Assembly (NCBI RefSeq): GCF_024585265.1
Contig: NZ_CP036533.1
Coordinates: 4,597,001 to 4,661,000, forward strand
DNA from: Bradyrhizobium sp. WBAH42
Lineage (GTDB): Bacteria > Pseudomonadota > Alphaproteobacteria > Rhizobiales > Xanthobacteraceae
Length of the DNA stretch: 64,000 bases
Direction of reading: 5' to 3'
In this document: positions 54,452 through 63,643 of the stretch, piece by piece
Numbering within the stretch: the stretch's first letter is position 1
Layout of the letters: every line of letters begins with the position of its first letter
Notes under the pieces: generated by a model
Databases searched by the model: none
What the model saw: only the letters and a program-made list of their open reading frames with translations
What the model was told of the DNA's origin: nothing
Translations under genes and position numbers: made by a program

Positions 54452-54853
54452 TCAGACGAGGGTGGTGGTCACCTCGATGTTGCCGTGCACCGCCTTGGAG
54501 TAGGGGCAGATGCCGTGTGCGGCCTCGATCAGTTCCTGCGCCACCGCGCGATCGACGCCGGGAACGCTGACGTCGAGACGGGCACGCAGGAAGAAGGCGC
54601 CGCCGGCGTTGTTCAGGTCGATCGCGGTGTCGACCGACGGCTCGCTCGGCAGCTTGACCTTGCGCTGGGCAGCGGCGAGCCCGAGCGCGCCGAGATAGCA
54701 GGCCGACCAGGCGGCGGCGAACAGGTTTTCGGCCGCCGGGTGCGGCTGGGCCAGCTTGACGTTCAGGAATCCGTCACTGGAGTGCGCGGTGCCGTCGACG
54801 CCCGAGGTGACGTGGGTCTTGCCGGTGAAGAGAACCTTTGCAGCGGAGGTCAT
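54452..54853 (-). CDS. ohr: Organic hydroperoxide resistance protein
   Basis: A 133-residue OsmC/Ohr peroxidase that reduces organic hydroperoxides using lipoyl-protein electrons. The peroxidatic Cys52 is in WSACYLGAL and the resolving Cys116 in GICPYSKAV, with Arg and Glu in the surrounding loops. Start at 54853 begins the conserved VLFTGKTHVT. Divergent from ohrR across two inverted repeats. Confidence 0.95.
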   Translation of the reverse strand: MTSAAKVLFTGKTHVTSGVDGTAHSSDGFLNVKLAQPHPAAENLFAAAWSACYLGALGLAAAQRKVKLPSEPSVDTAIDLNNAGGAFFLRARLDVSVPGVDRAVAQELIEAAHGICPYSKAVHGNIEVTTTLV

Positions 54854-54884
54854 GGTCGTATCCTTCGGTTGAATTATTAATCGT

Positions 54885-54901
54885 ATCCGATCTAATCGGA
54901 T
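54885..54901. promoter_or_regulatory. OhrR operator 1 (ohr side)
   Basis: ATCCGAT-CTA-ATCGGAT, perfect 7-bp arms, 31 bp before the ohr start. Confidence 0.8.
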
Positions 54902-54942
54902 GCGTATGGAAATATACTCGCCGCACCCACCGGTCAAGCTCT

Positions 54943-54957
54943 TCCGATTTAATCGGA
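54943..54957. promoter_or_regulatory. OhrR operator 2 (ohrR side)
   Basis: TCCGAT-TTA-ATCGGA, perfect 6-bp arms in TTCCGATTTAATCGGATACG, 44 bp before the ohrR start; same core as operator 1. Confidence 0.8.
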
Positions 54958-55001
54958 TACGATTTATATTGGTCGGCAGATCACGAATTGCGGAGGTTCC
55001 C

Positions 55002-55460
55002 GTGGCCCGTTCCCCCAAATCAGCCGGCAAAGACCGGAAATTGTCGAATTTCCTCTGCTTTGCGATCTATTCGGCCAATCTCGCTTTCGGCCGGGCCTAT
55101 AAGCCCCTGCTGGACAAGGTCGGCCTGACCTATACCCAGTACATCGTCCTGGTGGCGCTGTCGGACGAGGATGAGCAGACCGTCAGCACACTGGGCGAGA
55201 AGCTGTTCCTGGAATCCAACACACTGACTCCGATCCTGAAGAAGCTCGAGCAGATGGGGCTGATCAAGCGCCACCGCGATCCTGCCGACGAGCGGCAGGT
55301 GCGCCTGAGCCTGACGCCCGCGGGGCGCAAGCTGATCGAGCAGGATCTCGGCGGGGCGCTGATTGAGGCGACAGGTCTTGGCGACGATTTTCCGGTGGTG
55401 CAGAAGACGGTGAGCAGATTGCGCGACAATCTGCTGCGTGCGACCAAGGCCGATGACTAG
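55002..55460 (+). CDS. ohrR: Peroxide-sensing MarR regulator OhrR
   Basis: A 152-residue MarR protein with GTG start and GGAGG 5 bp before it. The reactive Cys19 sits in NFLCFAIYSANLAFGRAYKP, the OhrR sensor helix; the winged helix is LGEKLFLESNTLTPILKKLE then DPADERQVRLSLT. Oxidation of Cys19 releases DNA and turns on ohr. The two inverted repeats between ohr and ohrR are its sites. Confidence 0.94.
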   Translation: MARSPKSAGKDRKLSNFLCFAIYSANLAFGRAYKPLLDKVGLTYTQYIVLVALSDEDEQTVSTLGEKLFLESNTLTPILKKLEQMGLIKRHRDPADERQVRLSLTPAGRKLIEQDLGGALIEATGLGDDFPVVQKTVSRLRDNLLRATKADD

Positions 55461-55540
55461 CACATCGAGACAGGACAGATCGGGAGTCCCCGCCGCGGCA
55501 CGCCCGTCGCCGAGGCCGGGCCCCATTACGGGAGGACATC

Positions 55541-56284
55541 GTGAGCAACGCGAGTGAAGCGGCGGACCGGTTGATCGCAGCCCGAAGCAAAGGCGGATCG
55601 GTCGGCTGGCGTGACATCCTTCCTTCGGATCGTGCGGGCGCCTACGCCATCCAGGATGCCACGCTTGCCCGGCTCGGTCCGCTCGGCGGCTGGAAGGTCG
55701 GGGCGTCGGGCCCGGATGCCGAGCCCGTCTGCGCGCCGCTGCCGGCATCCGGCCTGCTTGCCTCCGGCGCGCGGCTCGGTCCTGAATTCCGCCTGCGGGG
55801 TGTCGAGGTGGAGGTTGCGCTCCGGGTCGGGCGCGCGCTCGCGGCTGACGACGCCGCGTTGCCCGATCGCGAGCTGGCACGCGCCTTCGACGCCGTCTAT
55901 CCCGCCATCGAGATCGTCGAGACGCGGCTCGAGGATTGGACGAATAGTGCCGCCCTGGCCCAGCTCGCGGATTTGCAGAGCCACGGCGCGTTGCTGATCG
56001 GAGCAGCCTCGACAGTCAGCCCTGCTGCCATCGATCTGAGGGCCGTCGAGGCGGATCTCTCGATCGGTGAAGACATCAGCCCTCGAACCACTGGCGGCAA
56101 TCCGGCAGGAGACGTCTGGCGTCTGCTGCGCTGGCTCGTCCGTCATTGTGCGGACCGGGGTCTGCCTCTCTTGCCGGGCCAGATCGTCACGACCGGTTCG
56201 TGCATCGGCATGATCTTCGCAGAAGCGGGGACCAGCGCCCGTGCACGCCTTGTGGGTTTCGGCGAAGTTACTGTCGATTTCTGA
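55541..56284 (+). CDS. 2-keto-4-pentenoate hydratase/fumarylacetoacetase-family protein
   Basis: A 247-residue protein of the hydratase/decarboxylase group (MhpD/TesE-like). RGVEVEVALRVGRAL holds the metal-binding Glu pair, PAIEIVETRLEDWTN the third acidic site, and PGQIVTTGSCIGMIFAE is the typical C-terminal block. It would hydrate 2-oxopent-4-enoate-type products of aromatic breakdown, but no ring-cleavage genes are adjacent. GTG start with GGAGG at 55531. Confidence 0.85.
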   Translation: MSNASEAADRLIAARSKGGSVGWRDILPSDRAGAYAIQDATLARLGPLGGWKVGASGPDAEPVCAPLPASGLLASGARLGPEFRLRGVEVEVALRVGRALAADDAALPDRELARAFDAVYPAIEIVETRLEDWTNSAALAQLADLQSHGALLIGAASTVSPAAIDLRAVEADLSIGEDISPRTTGGNPAGDVWRLLRWLVRHCADRGLPLLPGQIVTTGSCIGMIFAEAGTSARARLVGFGEVTVDF

Positions 56285-56337
56285 GCAATGAGGCTTGCTT
56301 CGCTTCGGCGAGCCGCGACGCGCTTTCCGCATCACGC

Positions 56338-57519
56338 TCAGCTTTGGGGGCGGATCAACTTGATGTCCTGATCGGCTGCCCACGCGGCGACATCCTCGCG
56401 CTTCAGCGCGGTCGCCATCAGATCCGGAAACTGATCCGGCGTGCAGGCGAAGACGGGGATGCCGAGACTTGCGACCTTTGCCGACAACGCAGGATCATAG
56501 GAGGGATGCCCTGTGTCGGTCAGTGCCAGCAGCACGATCACATTGACTCCGCGCGTTGCGAGCCGCGCCAGCCGGTCGACCAGCTCATTTGCATTGCCGC
56601 CCTCATAGAGGTCGGTGATCAGGACCAGATGCGCTTTCGACGGCCGTTCGATGCGCTCCTCGCAATAGGCGACGGCGCGGTTGATGTCGGTGCCACCGCC
56701 TAGCTGGACGCCGAACAGCACCTCGACGGGATCGGCGAGCTCCTCCGTCAGGTCGACGATCGCCGTGTCGAAACAGACGAGCTTGGTTGCGACCACCGGA
56801 AGCGAAGCCATCACCGCCGCGAAGATCGAGGCATAGACGACGGAGGTTGCCATCGACCCCGATTGGTCGACACACAGGATCACCTCGTCGAGATCGACGA
56901 TGCGGCGCTGCTGGCGCAGGAAACCGATCAGCCGTTCGGGCACGATCGTGCGATGCTCCGCCTGATAGTGGCGCAGATTGGCCTTGATGGTGCGCGGCCA
57001 GTCGATATCGGCAAAGCGTGGGCGACTGGTGCGCAGCGAGCGGTTGAGGGCGCCGCCGACCGCATCCGCGGTGCGCCGCTCTAGCCGCTCCATCAGCTCG
57101 GCCACCACCTTGGCGATCACAGTGCGGGCGGTGTCCTTAGTCTTCTCAGGCATCACGCCGCGCAGCGCGACCAGATCGGCGATGAGGCTGACATCGGCCT
57201 CGACGGTCGCGAGGAATTCGGGCTCAACCAGCATCTGGCGCAGGCCCTTGCGCTCGAAGGCATCCTTCTGGATCACCTGGACCACCGGCGCGGGGAAGAA
57301 CTCCCTGATGTCCCCGAGCCATTTGGCGACGCGCGGTGCCGAGCCGCCGAGCCCGCCGCGGCCTTTCTTCGGGGCTTCGTCGCCGTCGCCGTAGAGCGCC
57401 GTCAACGCCTCGGACATGCGGCGATCGCTGGCGGACAGAGCAGGGCCTTTCTCGGCGCCTTCGGGGTCGACGCCGAGGGCGAGCGTCCAGCGGCGGCTGC
57501 GTTCATCGGCCTCGCTCAT
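56338..57519 (-). CDS. VWA domain (CoxE-like) protein of MoxR-VWA cassette
   Basis: A 393-residue cytoplasmic protein. An N-terminal helical region (1-205) precedes a von Willebrand A domain with a full MIDAS: Asp218, Ser220 and Ser222 in CVDQSGSMATS, Thr277 in GGGTDINRA and Asp303 in LITDLYEGG. VWA proteins are the metal-dependent adaptors of MoxR AAA+ ATPases. Its start overlaps the DUF5682 stop (ATGA). Last gene of the five-gene operon, with the ATPase two genes upstream. It probably presents substrate to the MoxR ring; the substrate is unknown. Confidence 0.9.
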   Translation of the reverse strand: MSEADERSRRWTLALGVDPEGAEKGPALSASDRRMSEALTALYGDGDEAPKKGRGGLGGSAPRVAKWLGDIREFFPAPVVQVIQKDAFERKGLRQMLVEPEFLATVEADVSLIADLVALRGVMPEKTKDTARTVIAKVVAELMERLERRTADAVGGALNRSLRTSRPRFADIDWPRTIKANLRHYQAEHRTIVPERLIGFLRQQRRIVDLDEVILCVDQSGSMATSVVYASIFAAVMASLPVVATKLVCFDTAIVDLTEELADPVEVLFGVQLGGGTDINRAVAYCEERIERPSKAHLVLITDLYEGGNANELVDRLARLATRGVNVIVLLALTDTGHPSYDPALSAKVASLGIPVFACTPDQFPDLMATALKREDVAAWAADQDIKLIRPQS

Positions 57520-59742
57520 CGCGCCGCTCCCGCCTTGACAAGTTCGAGTACGCGGACCTGATGCGCCGGCCAGATCTCGTTTGCGCCGGCGATCAGCCGA
57601 TAGCCTTTGGCAGCAGCGGTGCTTCGCGCGAAGAGCGCATCCATCAGCCGCCGGCGCTCGGTTCGGTCCAGGGCCGAGAAGACGCGGCGGAACAAGGGCA
57701 GGCTGGCGGTGAAGGCCTCCTCGTCCAGCGTCATCAACCAGGCATCGACCGCGCCCCGTAGCGCCGCATCGTGGATCAGCCGTTGGCCGGCGCCCTCGAA
57801 GAAGCCTTCGAAGAATCCCGCCGCTTCCGCGACCGGCGTTCCGGGCGAGAGCATTCGGGTCAGCAGGTCCGCGGCATGATCGGCTGTCAGCAGCTCGGCC
57901 TCGTAGAGCAGCCGCGCGGCGGTGCCGGCGATCAGGCGGGTCGCGTGATCGTCATTCATCAGTGCCCGCAGCGCATCGCGCCAGCCGGCCACGATGTCGG
58001 CCTCGATCTGGGCGAGCTGGATCGCGGCGTCGGCCGCAAGGAGCGCACCGCGCAGCTTGGCTGCCGCCGGCGCATCGAGATTGCGCGCAGCATAGGGCAA
58101 GGCAAGTGCCGCCTGCACCACGATACGCGGCATCAGCGCCGTCAGATGCTCGACCGTGCCGGTGCGCGCCTCGCCATAGCGCAGGATATCGGCCATCGGC
58201 GGCAGTGCGGCAAGGAGCGACGGGCCGTCGCTCGTCAGTGCCGCCTTCGTCTCCAGCGCGGCGATGCCGAACTCGGTGGCGCGCGCCAGGTCGGCGATCA
58301 TGGCATTGCGCACCAGGCTCGCCAGCGGGCCAAGCTCGGCTTCCTTGCCCATCGCTTCCATCAGGCGCCCGCCCGCGGCTTCCGCGATGGTCGAACCGTA
58401 GAGCAGATTTTCCACCAGCCTGACCGCGAATTCCGGCTCCCAGCGCAATTGCCAGTTCTCGCGGAACGTCCCGCGGCTGCGCCCCGCATCCGTCAACCGT
58501 CCCCAGGGCACGTCGAGCGCGTTCAGCCGGTGCAGTAGCGTGGAACGCATCAAGCCGCTTTCGCTGCGCAGATCGATTGTGAGCGCCCGCTCCAGCGCCT
58601 CCGGCTTGAGGCGCGTCGCTTTCTGCTGACGCTGGAGATCTTCGAGCAGCGGCGCGAGCGGTGTCGATGCTGGGATTGCACCGACGCCCGCGCCGATCAG
58701 GAGTTCGGCCGAAATGTCGTCCCACATGGCGCGCTCGCCGTTGCAGAGGCAGGCGATCGCCGCCTCGCGCAGCTCTGCAAAGCCCGGCGCGGGCCGGTCG
58801 CGCAGCGCCGCGAGTGCCGTCCCCAGCCGCTGCGCCTCGATCACCGAGGCGGTGGATACGAAATGGCCGCGATCGCGCAGCGCGCGCGTCACCTTGGCAA
58901 GCCACTCGGCAGCGCGATCGCGGTCGCGCGTGTCCCAGACATGTGCGCACCATCCCGGCGCCACGACGCCCGCGCCATAGCCGCTGGCGCGCGCCAGCCG
59001 CGGCGCGGTCCATGGCGCCCAGGTCGCCTTGATCTTGGTCCTGGGCCGGCCCTTGAGCAATTCGCGATCCGCAGCAAGGCTGCGGCGCTCGGCGAGCGCC
59101 GGCACGTGCCAGGCGCCGCAGACGACCGCAACGGCGCCGTCGCATTCTTTGGCCGCCTTCGCGATCTCGATCCGCATATGGGGCTTCGCGCGCGGCCTCG
59201 CGCGCCGACAGTGATTTTTCGTCCGCACGCAGCGCGGTCATCGCATCGGCAACGGCCGTGAAGATCGGGCCCGTTGCGGGATTCTCCTCGATGACGTCGG
59301 ACCACCAGGATTCGCCATCGTCATAGCCTGCGGCAGTTGCGAGCGCGCCGATCGGATCGTGGCTGACCGGGTCGGCCTCGGCCCTTGCTGCGATCTCCTC
59401 CGCGATATCGCCATCGCTGGCACCCAGCCGGTCCGATGCCGGCAGGTCGATGAAGCGCAGGGTCGCGCCGTGACGCACCGCCCAGCGTGCGGCCTGGTAT
59501 TCCGGCGAATAATCGGCAAAGGGAAAGAAGCTGGCATTCGCCGGATTGTCCTCGGCATAGGTGAGGAGGGCCACCGGCGTTACCATGTCGGGATCGGCGA
59601 GCATCGGCAGCAGCTCGGATGCATCCGCCGGGCCTTCGATCAGCACCGCCACCGGTTTCAGCGCGTCGAGCGCTTCCACCAGCCGCCGCGCAGAGCCGGG
59701 GCCGTGATGCCGGATGCCGAAGAGAGAGACCTGGCCCGCCAT
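57516..59742 (-). pseudogene. DUF5682 family protein, split by a one-base frameshift
   Basis: About 741 residues if repaired. The N-terminal part starts at 59742 (SLFGIRHHGPGSARRLVEAL, AVLIEGPADASELLPML, LRFIDLPASD) and loses frame after EKSLSAREAAREA. The rest continues one frame over as HMRIEIAKAAKECDGAVAVV to the stop at 57516. Dropping one base from the run GGGG at 59180-59183 joins them exactly (AREA-HMRIEIAK). The HHG and E-G-P pattern looks like the TraB/ChaN/EreA-type fold. Either a recent mutation, a sequencing error in a homopolymer, or frameshifting. The C-terminal part is long and helical. It overlaps the VWA gene and follows the MoxR gene by 16 bp. Confidence 0.85.
59180..59183 (-). 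other. Frameshift site in DUF5682 gene
   Basis: GGGG on the + strand (CCCC in the gene sense, GAAGCCCCATATG). With three C residues the two halves read through as E-A-H-M-R. The short run makes a sequencing slip possible but not certain. Confidence 0.8.
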
Positions 59743-59758
59743 CGCTCGCGCCGCTCCG

Positions 59759-60835
59759 TCAGATCAAGTCGGTCAGCGACGCGTAATAGCCTTCGAAGCC
59801 GCGTCGCTTCTTCAGCACGGTCTCGAGATATTCGCCGAGTACGGCCGTGTCCTGCACCGGGTCCTTGACCACCGCGCCGATCATGTTGCTGGCGAGCGTT
59901 TCGGGCGTCAGCTTGCCGTCATTGAAGAAGGTCGCCTGGCTGATCCCGCCGATCATCACCGCGATTGCCTCGGCCGTTGACAAACCCCCCGAGGGCGACT
60001 TCAGCGCGACCTTGCCGTCCTCGGTCGAGCCCGAGCGCAGCTCGCGGAAGATCGACACCACCCGCGCCACCTCGTCGGCGACGTTCTTCGGCGCCGGCAG
60101 GTCGAGAGTCTGCGCCATCTCGCCGACGCGCTTGACGATGATCGCCACTTCCTCCTCGGCGCTGTCTGGCAAGGGCAGCACGACGACGTTGAAGCGGCGC
60201 TTGAGCGCCGAGGACAGTTCATTGACGCCCTTGTCGCGGTTGTTCGCGGTCGCGATGATGTTGAAGCCGCGCTGGGCGTACACGGCGGTGTTGAGCTCGG
60301 GGATTGGCATCATCTTTTCCGACAGCACCGTGATCAGCGTGTCCTGCACGTCGCTGCCCATTCGCGTCAGCTCTTCGAAACGGCAAAGCTTGCCGCTCTC
60401 CATCGCGCGCATCAGCGGAGTAGGCACCAGGGCTTCGCGGCGCGGACCGTGTGCGAGCAATTGAGCATAATTCCAGCCGTAGCGGATCTGGTTCTCGTCA
60501 GTGCCAGCCGTGCACTGGATCACCAGGGTGGAGTCGCCGGTGATGCCCGCGGCGAGGTGCTCGGAGACCCATGACTTCGCCGTGCCCGGTACGCCCAGCA
60601 GCAACAGCGCGCGATCGGTCGCGAGCGTCGCAACGGCGGTCTCGATCAGACGCCGGTCTCCGACATACTTGGGCGTGATCACCGTGCCATCAACCGCCTT
60701 GCCGCCCATCAGATAGGTTACGACCTGCCGCGGTGCGAGTGCCCAGCCCGGTGGGCGATGCTGATCGCCCGTCGCAAGCGCCTTCAGCTCCGCCGCATAG
60801 CTCTCCTCGGCGGGCAGGCGCAGTTTCTCGCTCAT
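59759..60835 (-). CDS. MoxR-type AAA+ ATPase
   Basis: A 358-residue AAA+ ATPase of the MoxR group. Walker A is GVPGTAKS (81-88), Walker B-like LCRFEELTRMG (150-160), sensor 1 ATANNRD (195-201) and the Arg finger region ALKRRFN (210-216). The helix-2 insert QIRYGWNYAQLLAHGPRREA is typical of MoxR. Such ring ATPases work with VWA proteins to mature or remodel enzymes and complexes. Its start overlaps the DUF5691 stop by 4 bp. Central motor of the five-gene cassette. Confidence 0.93.
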   Translation of the reverse strand: MSEKLRLPAEESYAAELKALATGDQHRPPGWALAPRQVVTYLMGGKAVDGTVITPKYVGDRRLIETAVATLATDRALLLLGVPGTAKSWVSEHLAAGITGDSTLVIQCTAGTDENQIRYGWNYAQLLAHGPRREALVPTPLMRAMESGKLCRFEELTRMGSDVQDTLITVLSEKMMPIPELNTAVYAQRGFNIIATANNRDKGVNELSSALKRRFNVVVLPLPDSAEEEVAIIVKRVGEMAQTLDLPAPKNVADEVARVVSIFRELRSGSTEDGKVALKSPSGGLSTAEAIAVMIGGISQATFFNDGKLTPETLASNMIGAVVKDPVQDTAVLGEYLETVLKKRRGFEGYYASLTDLI

Positions 60836-62262
60836 GGTTTTGCTCCCTTGTCGTCCAACGCGGCGTTGAGCCGCAGCATGTCGAGGCGCGGGTCGCCTTG
60901 CAGCAGGCCTGCACCGGCTAGACCATTCAGCGCGCCTCGCGCGCCCTCGCGTGAGGTAATCAGGCCGAGCGCATGAAATTCCTCAGCGTCGTCGGAGGGC
61001 CTCGCATCGTCCCGCTGGAGCGCCGCAAGCAGCGTCTTGCCCGCAGGTGCGGACAGTGGATCTCGGAGCCGCGCAGCCGTTCCCGCGATCAGTTGCGCCA
61101 GCTCGAAACGGATGCCGCGCGCGTTCAAGGCCGCCTCGGCGTGCCTTGCGCGCTCGGCGGGCGCAAGCCGGGCAGCCAGCGATATGATGAGGCCAGTCGC
61201 ATCGTGTTCGCTGACCGCGTCGGCCGCTTGCGAGACTTGCGCATCGGCTCCCGTGGCCACGATCAGATCGACCAGCGCCGCATCGGCGGTCTGGTCTGTG
61301 TTCCAGTCCCAGGCCGCGATCAGCTCCTGCGGTGCAAGGCCCAGCGCGCCGGCGAACGATGTCAGGTCGGCGCCATCGAACAGCGCCTTTCGGCGCAGCG
61401 ATTGTGCCGCCGTCTTGAGAGGCTCGGCCTGGACCACGCGCGAGCGGCGCAACAGGCCCTTGGTCTTTACTGCGAAAAATCCGGCGAGCTCCGCCGTGTC
61501 CTCGCCCGCAGCAGGGCCGCGGCCAAGGCGTGCGAGCAGCGAGGTCGCAAGCGCCTTGACCTTGGGGGCACGATCGTTCGCCGCGACGCCTTCGAGAAAG
61601 GCGAGATCCTCATCGGACAGCCGTTCCGACAGCAAAGACAACAGGCGCCACCGCGTGTCGGCCGTCTCACCGGCAAGCTTAGCTTCCAGCACTGCGCGCG
61701 CCGCAGAGGGATCGCGCCTCCTGAGCTCGGCCAAGGCGACCTTGCGCGCTGCCGGCCAGAAATCGTCCCAATTCTCGGCGCTGAGTCGGTCGTCCGTCTG
61801 CCGCCGTGTGGCGCTATCGGACGCTGCAATCGCCGCCCAGTCGCGCCACCCGGCGTAGAGATCGGGCACATCGTCATCATCGGCTTGGGGCATCCAGTCG
61901 GCAGGATGCATCGTCCAGCCGCGCGCCGCGAGGAAGTGGACGAGGTCGGTCTTGACCTTGCCCTGCTTCTTCGTGGTCAGGATCCGGCGCACCAGCGGAC
62001 GCAAGGTCTCGGGCACAGTCGGCAATGCAAGCGCGGGAATGTCGGGCAGAATGCGAAGCGATGAGGAGGGCTCCATCGTCAACGCGGTGCCGAGAAACTG
62101 ACCCGAAAGTGCAAGCAGCCGCAACTCGGCCTCGACCGCATCGTCGCCGAGCTCGGCACGCCAGAACGAGGCTGCTGGCGCGGCTGGTGATCCCATGGTC
62201 CAGCGCGTGAGCACCGCACCCATCGCGTCGTAGATCGTCTCGGCCTTGATGACATCACTCAT
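60832..62262 (-). CDS. DUF5691 family protein
   Basis: A 476-residue helical protein: AELRLLALSGQFLGTALTME, LVRRILTTKKQGKVKTDLVH, LPDIPALALPTVPETLRP, then repeated short helices (SLLSERLSDEDLAFLEG, APKVKALATSLLARLGRG) that look like HEAT-type repeats. Known only as DUF5691, a domain seen beside SWIM, MoxR, DUF5682 and VWA genes. It may be a scaffold. Its start overlaps the SWIM gene stop by 8 bp. Confidence 0.85.
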   Translation of the reverse strand: MSDVIKAETIYDAMGAVLTRWTMGSPAAPAASFWRAELGDDAVEAELRLLALSGQFLGTALTMEPSSSLRILPDIPALALPTVPETLRPLVRRILTTKKQGKVKTDLVHFLAARGWTMHPADWMPQADDDDVPDLYAGWRDWAAIAASDSATRRQTDDRLSAENWDDFWPAARKVALAELRRRDPSAARAVLEAKLAGETADTRWRLLSLLSERLSDEDLAFLEGVAANDRAPKVKALATSLLARLGRGPAAGEDTAELAGFFAVKTKGLLRRSRVVQAEPLKTAAQSLRRKALFDGADLTSFAGALGLAPQELIAAWDWNTDQTADAALVDLIVATGADAQVSQAADAVSEHDATGLIISLAARLAPAERARHAEAALNARGIRFELAQLIAGTAARLRDPLSAPAGKTLLAALQRDDARPSDDAEEFHALGLITSREGARGALNGLAGAGLLQGDPRLDMLRLNAALDDKGAKP

Positions 62263-63643
62263 CGCTGCCGATCCGTCCCCAGGAGGTCTGTGCGGCCAGG
62301 ATCGTGAGCCGGTTGCCCGACCAGATCGCGGCTGTGCGCATCAGCGCTGTTCCGACCAGCAGGCCCTCCGTGTTGCCGGCGACGGGCAGCGTGGCGGTGC
62401 CGTCGGCGGCGCGCCACCAGGCACCCCCTGTCTCGTCGCGCGCGATCCGCCCCTGCGGCAGCAGCAGCGGCATTTCGATCACCCACGGCTCTGCGAGCAG
62501 GGGGCGTGTCAAGGCGTCGCCGAGCGCGGTGTCTGCAGCCGGCCATTCCAAGGCAGGTGTCTCTTCGCTCGCATCGCGCCGCACGAGCAGGGCGCGCAGC
62601 GGCTGCTGCGACGGATAGAAGACGAGCTCAGCCTGGAATCGGTCGCCGGGTGTGAAGACCGAGCCGCGTCGTCCGGCACTCGCCGGGAAGAAGTCGAGCA
62701 GCATCGCAAAGCGCGGACCGTTCGGAGCCAGATTGAGCAGCCAGGTCGTTTGCGACACCAATCCGTCGCGGCGCGTCTGCACCTGCTCGGCCAGGACCTC
62801 CCAGCGCGCATCGACCCGCAGCGCTTGCGGATCGCTCAGCACGGTCTCGCGCGTTTCCGATGCGGCGACGGCGCGCCTGATCTCGGCATCGCGCGGCGCG
62901 GCACGGAAGGCGCGCGCGAGCAGGACCAGCTTGCCGAGCTCGACCACGGCGGCACGTGGCCGGTCGCCTGCGGCAAGTGCGAGCAGGCGGGACGGCAGTT
63001 CGTCGATCCGGCCGGCGAGCACCGCGGCCTTGCCGTCGACCAGCCGTGCCGCGATCCTCCGGCATCGCGAGGTGGCATCGTCGATGAAGCCCGACAATCC
63101 CAGCCGCAATTGATCGCCGATCCATTGCTCGAGCGCATCCAGCGCGTCGAGAATGGCCCGCTCGGTCTCCTCGCTGCGTCTGGCGGCTTGGGCCTCGCGC
63201 CGCGCTATATCCTTTGGATCCTCGGCCACTTCGGGCTCGGCCGCGCGCGCGGCGCGCAAATCCTTGTCGCCGGCGGGCGGCGCATTGCTCCCGGGCTTTG
63301 CCGCGGACGTGCCGCGCCGGCGGCCCAGCCAATCGCTGACCCAGGCCGGTGTTTCCGCGGGCACGAACGGCACGATCGCTTCTGCATTCAGCCACAACAG
63401 GCCGAGCACGTGCTTGCAGGGGAATTTGCGCGAAGGGCAGGTGCACTTGTTGCCGAGATCGCGCAAGTCGGCCATCACGCGGTACGGATTGGCGCCGGAG
63501 CCCGCGCATTCGCCCCAGATCAGCGCGCCATCCTGGCTTGCGCCGACGCCGGACCATTTGGCGGGCTTGGCGAGGCCAGCCGCCGCCTTGAGCGAGGATT
63601 GATCGGTAGCGAGTTGCTCGACCGCTTTCAGATCAATCGCCAC
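62255..63643 (-). CDS. SWIM zinc-finger domain protein
   Basis: A 462-residue protein. The SWIM finger CTCPSRKFPCKH has the CxC...CxH ligands Cys67, Cys69, Cys76 and His78. The rest is helical and proline/alanine-rich in the linker (RRRGTSAAKPGSNAPPAGDK), then a long coiled or repeat-like region and a beta-rich end. SWIM fingers bind nucleic acid or protein. GTG at 63643 (VAIDLKAVEQLATDQSSLK) is chosen because the conserved region starts there; an ATG 46 codons upstream is less likely. First gene of the five-gene operon. Confidence 0.85.
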   Translation of the reverse strand: MAIDLKAVEQLATDQSSLKAAAGLAKPAKWSGVGASQDGALIWGECAGSGANPYRVMADLRDLGNKCTCPSRKFPCKHVLGLLWLNAEAIVPFVPAETPAWVSDWLGRRRGTSAAKPGSNAPPAGDKDLRAARAAEPEVAEDPKDIARREAQAARRSEETERAILDALDALEQWIGDQLRLGLSGFIDDATSRCRRIAARLVDGKAAVLAGRIDELPSRLLALAAGDRPRAAVVELGKLVLLARAFRAAPRDAEIRRAVAASETRETVLSDPQALRVDARWEVLAEQVQTRRDGLVSQTTWLLNLAPNGPRFAMLLDFFPASAGRRGSVFTPGDRFQAELVFYPSQQPLRALLVRRDASEETPALEWPAADTALGDALTRPLLAEPWVIEMPLLLPQGRIARDETGGAWWRAADGTATLPVAGNTEGLLVGTALMRTAAIWSGNRLTILAAQTSWGRIGSDE

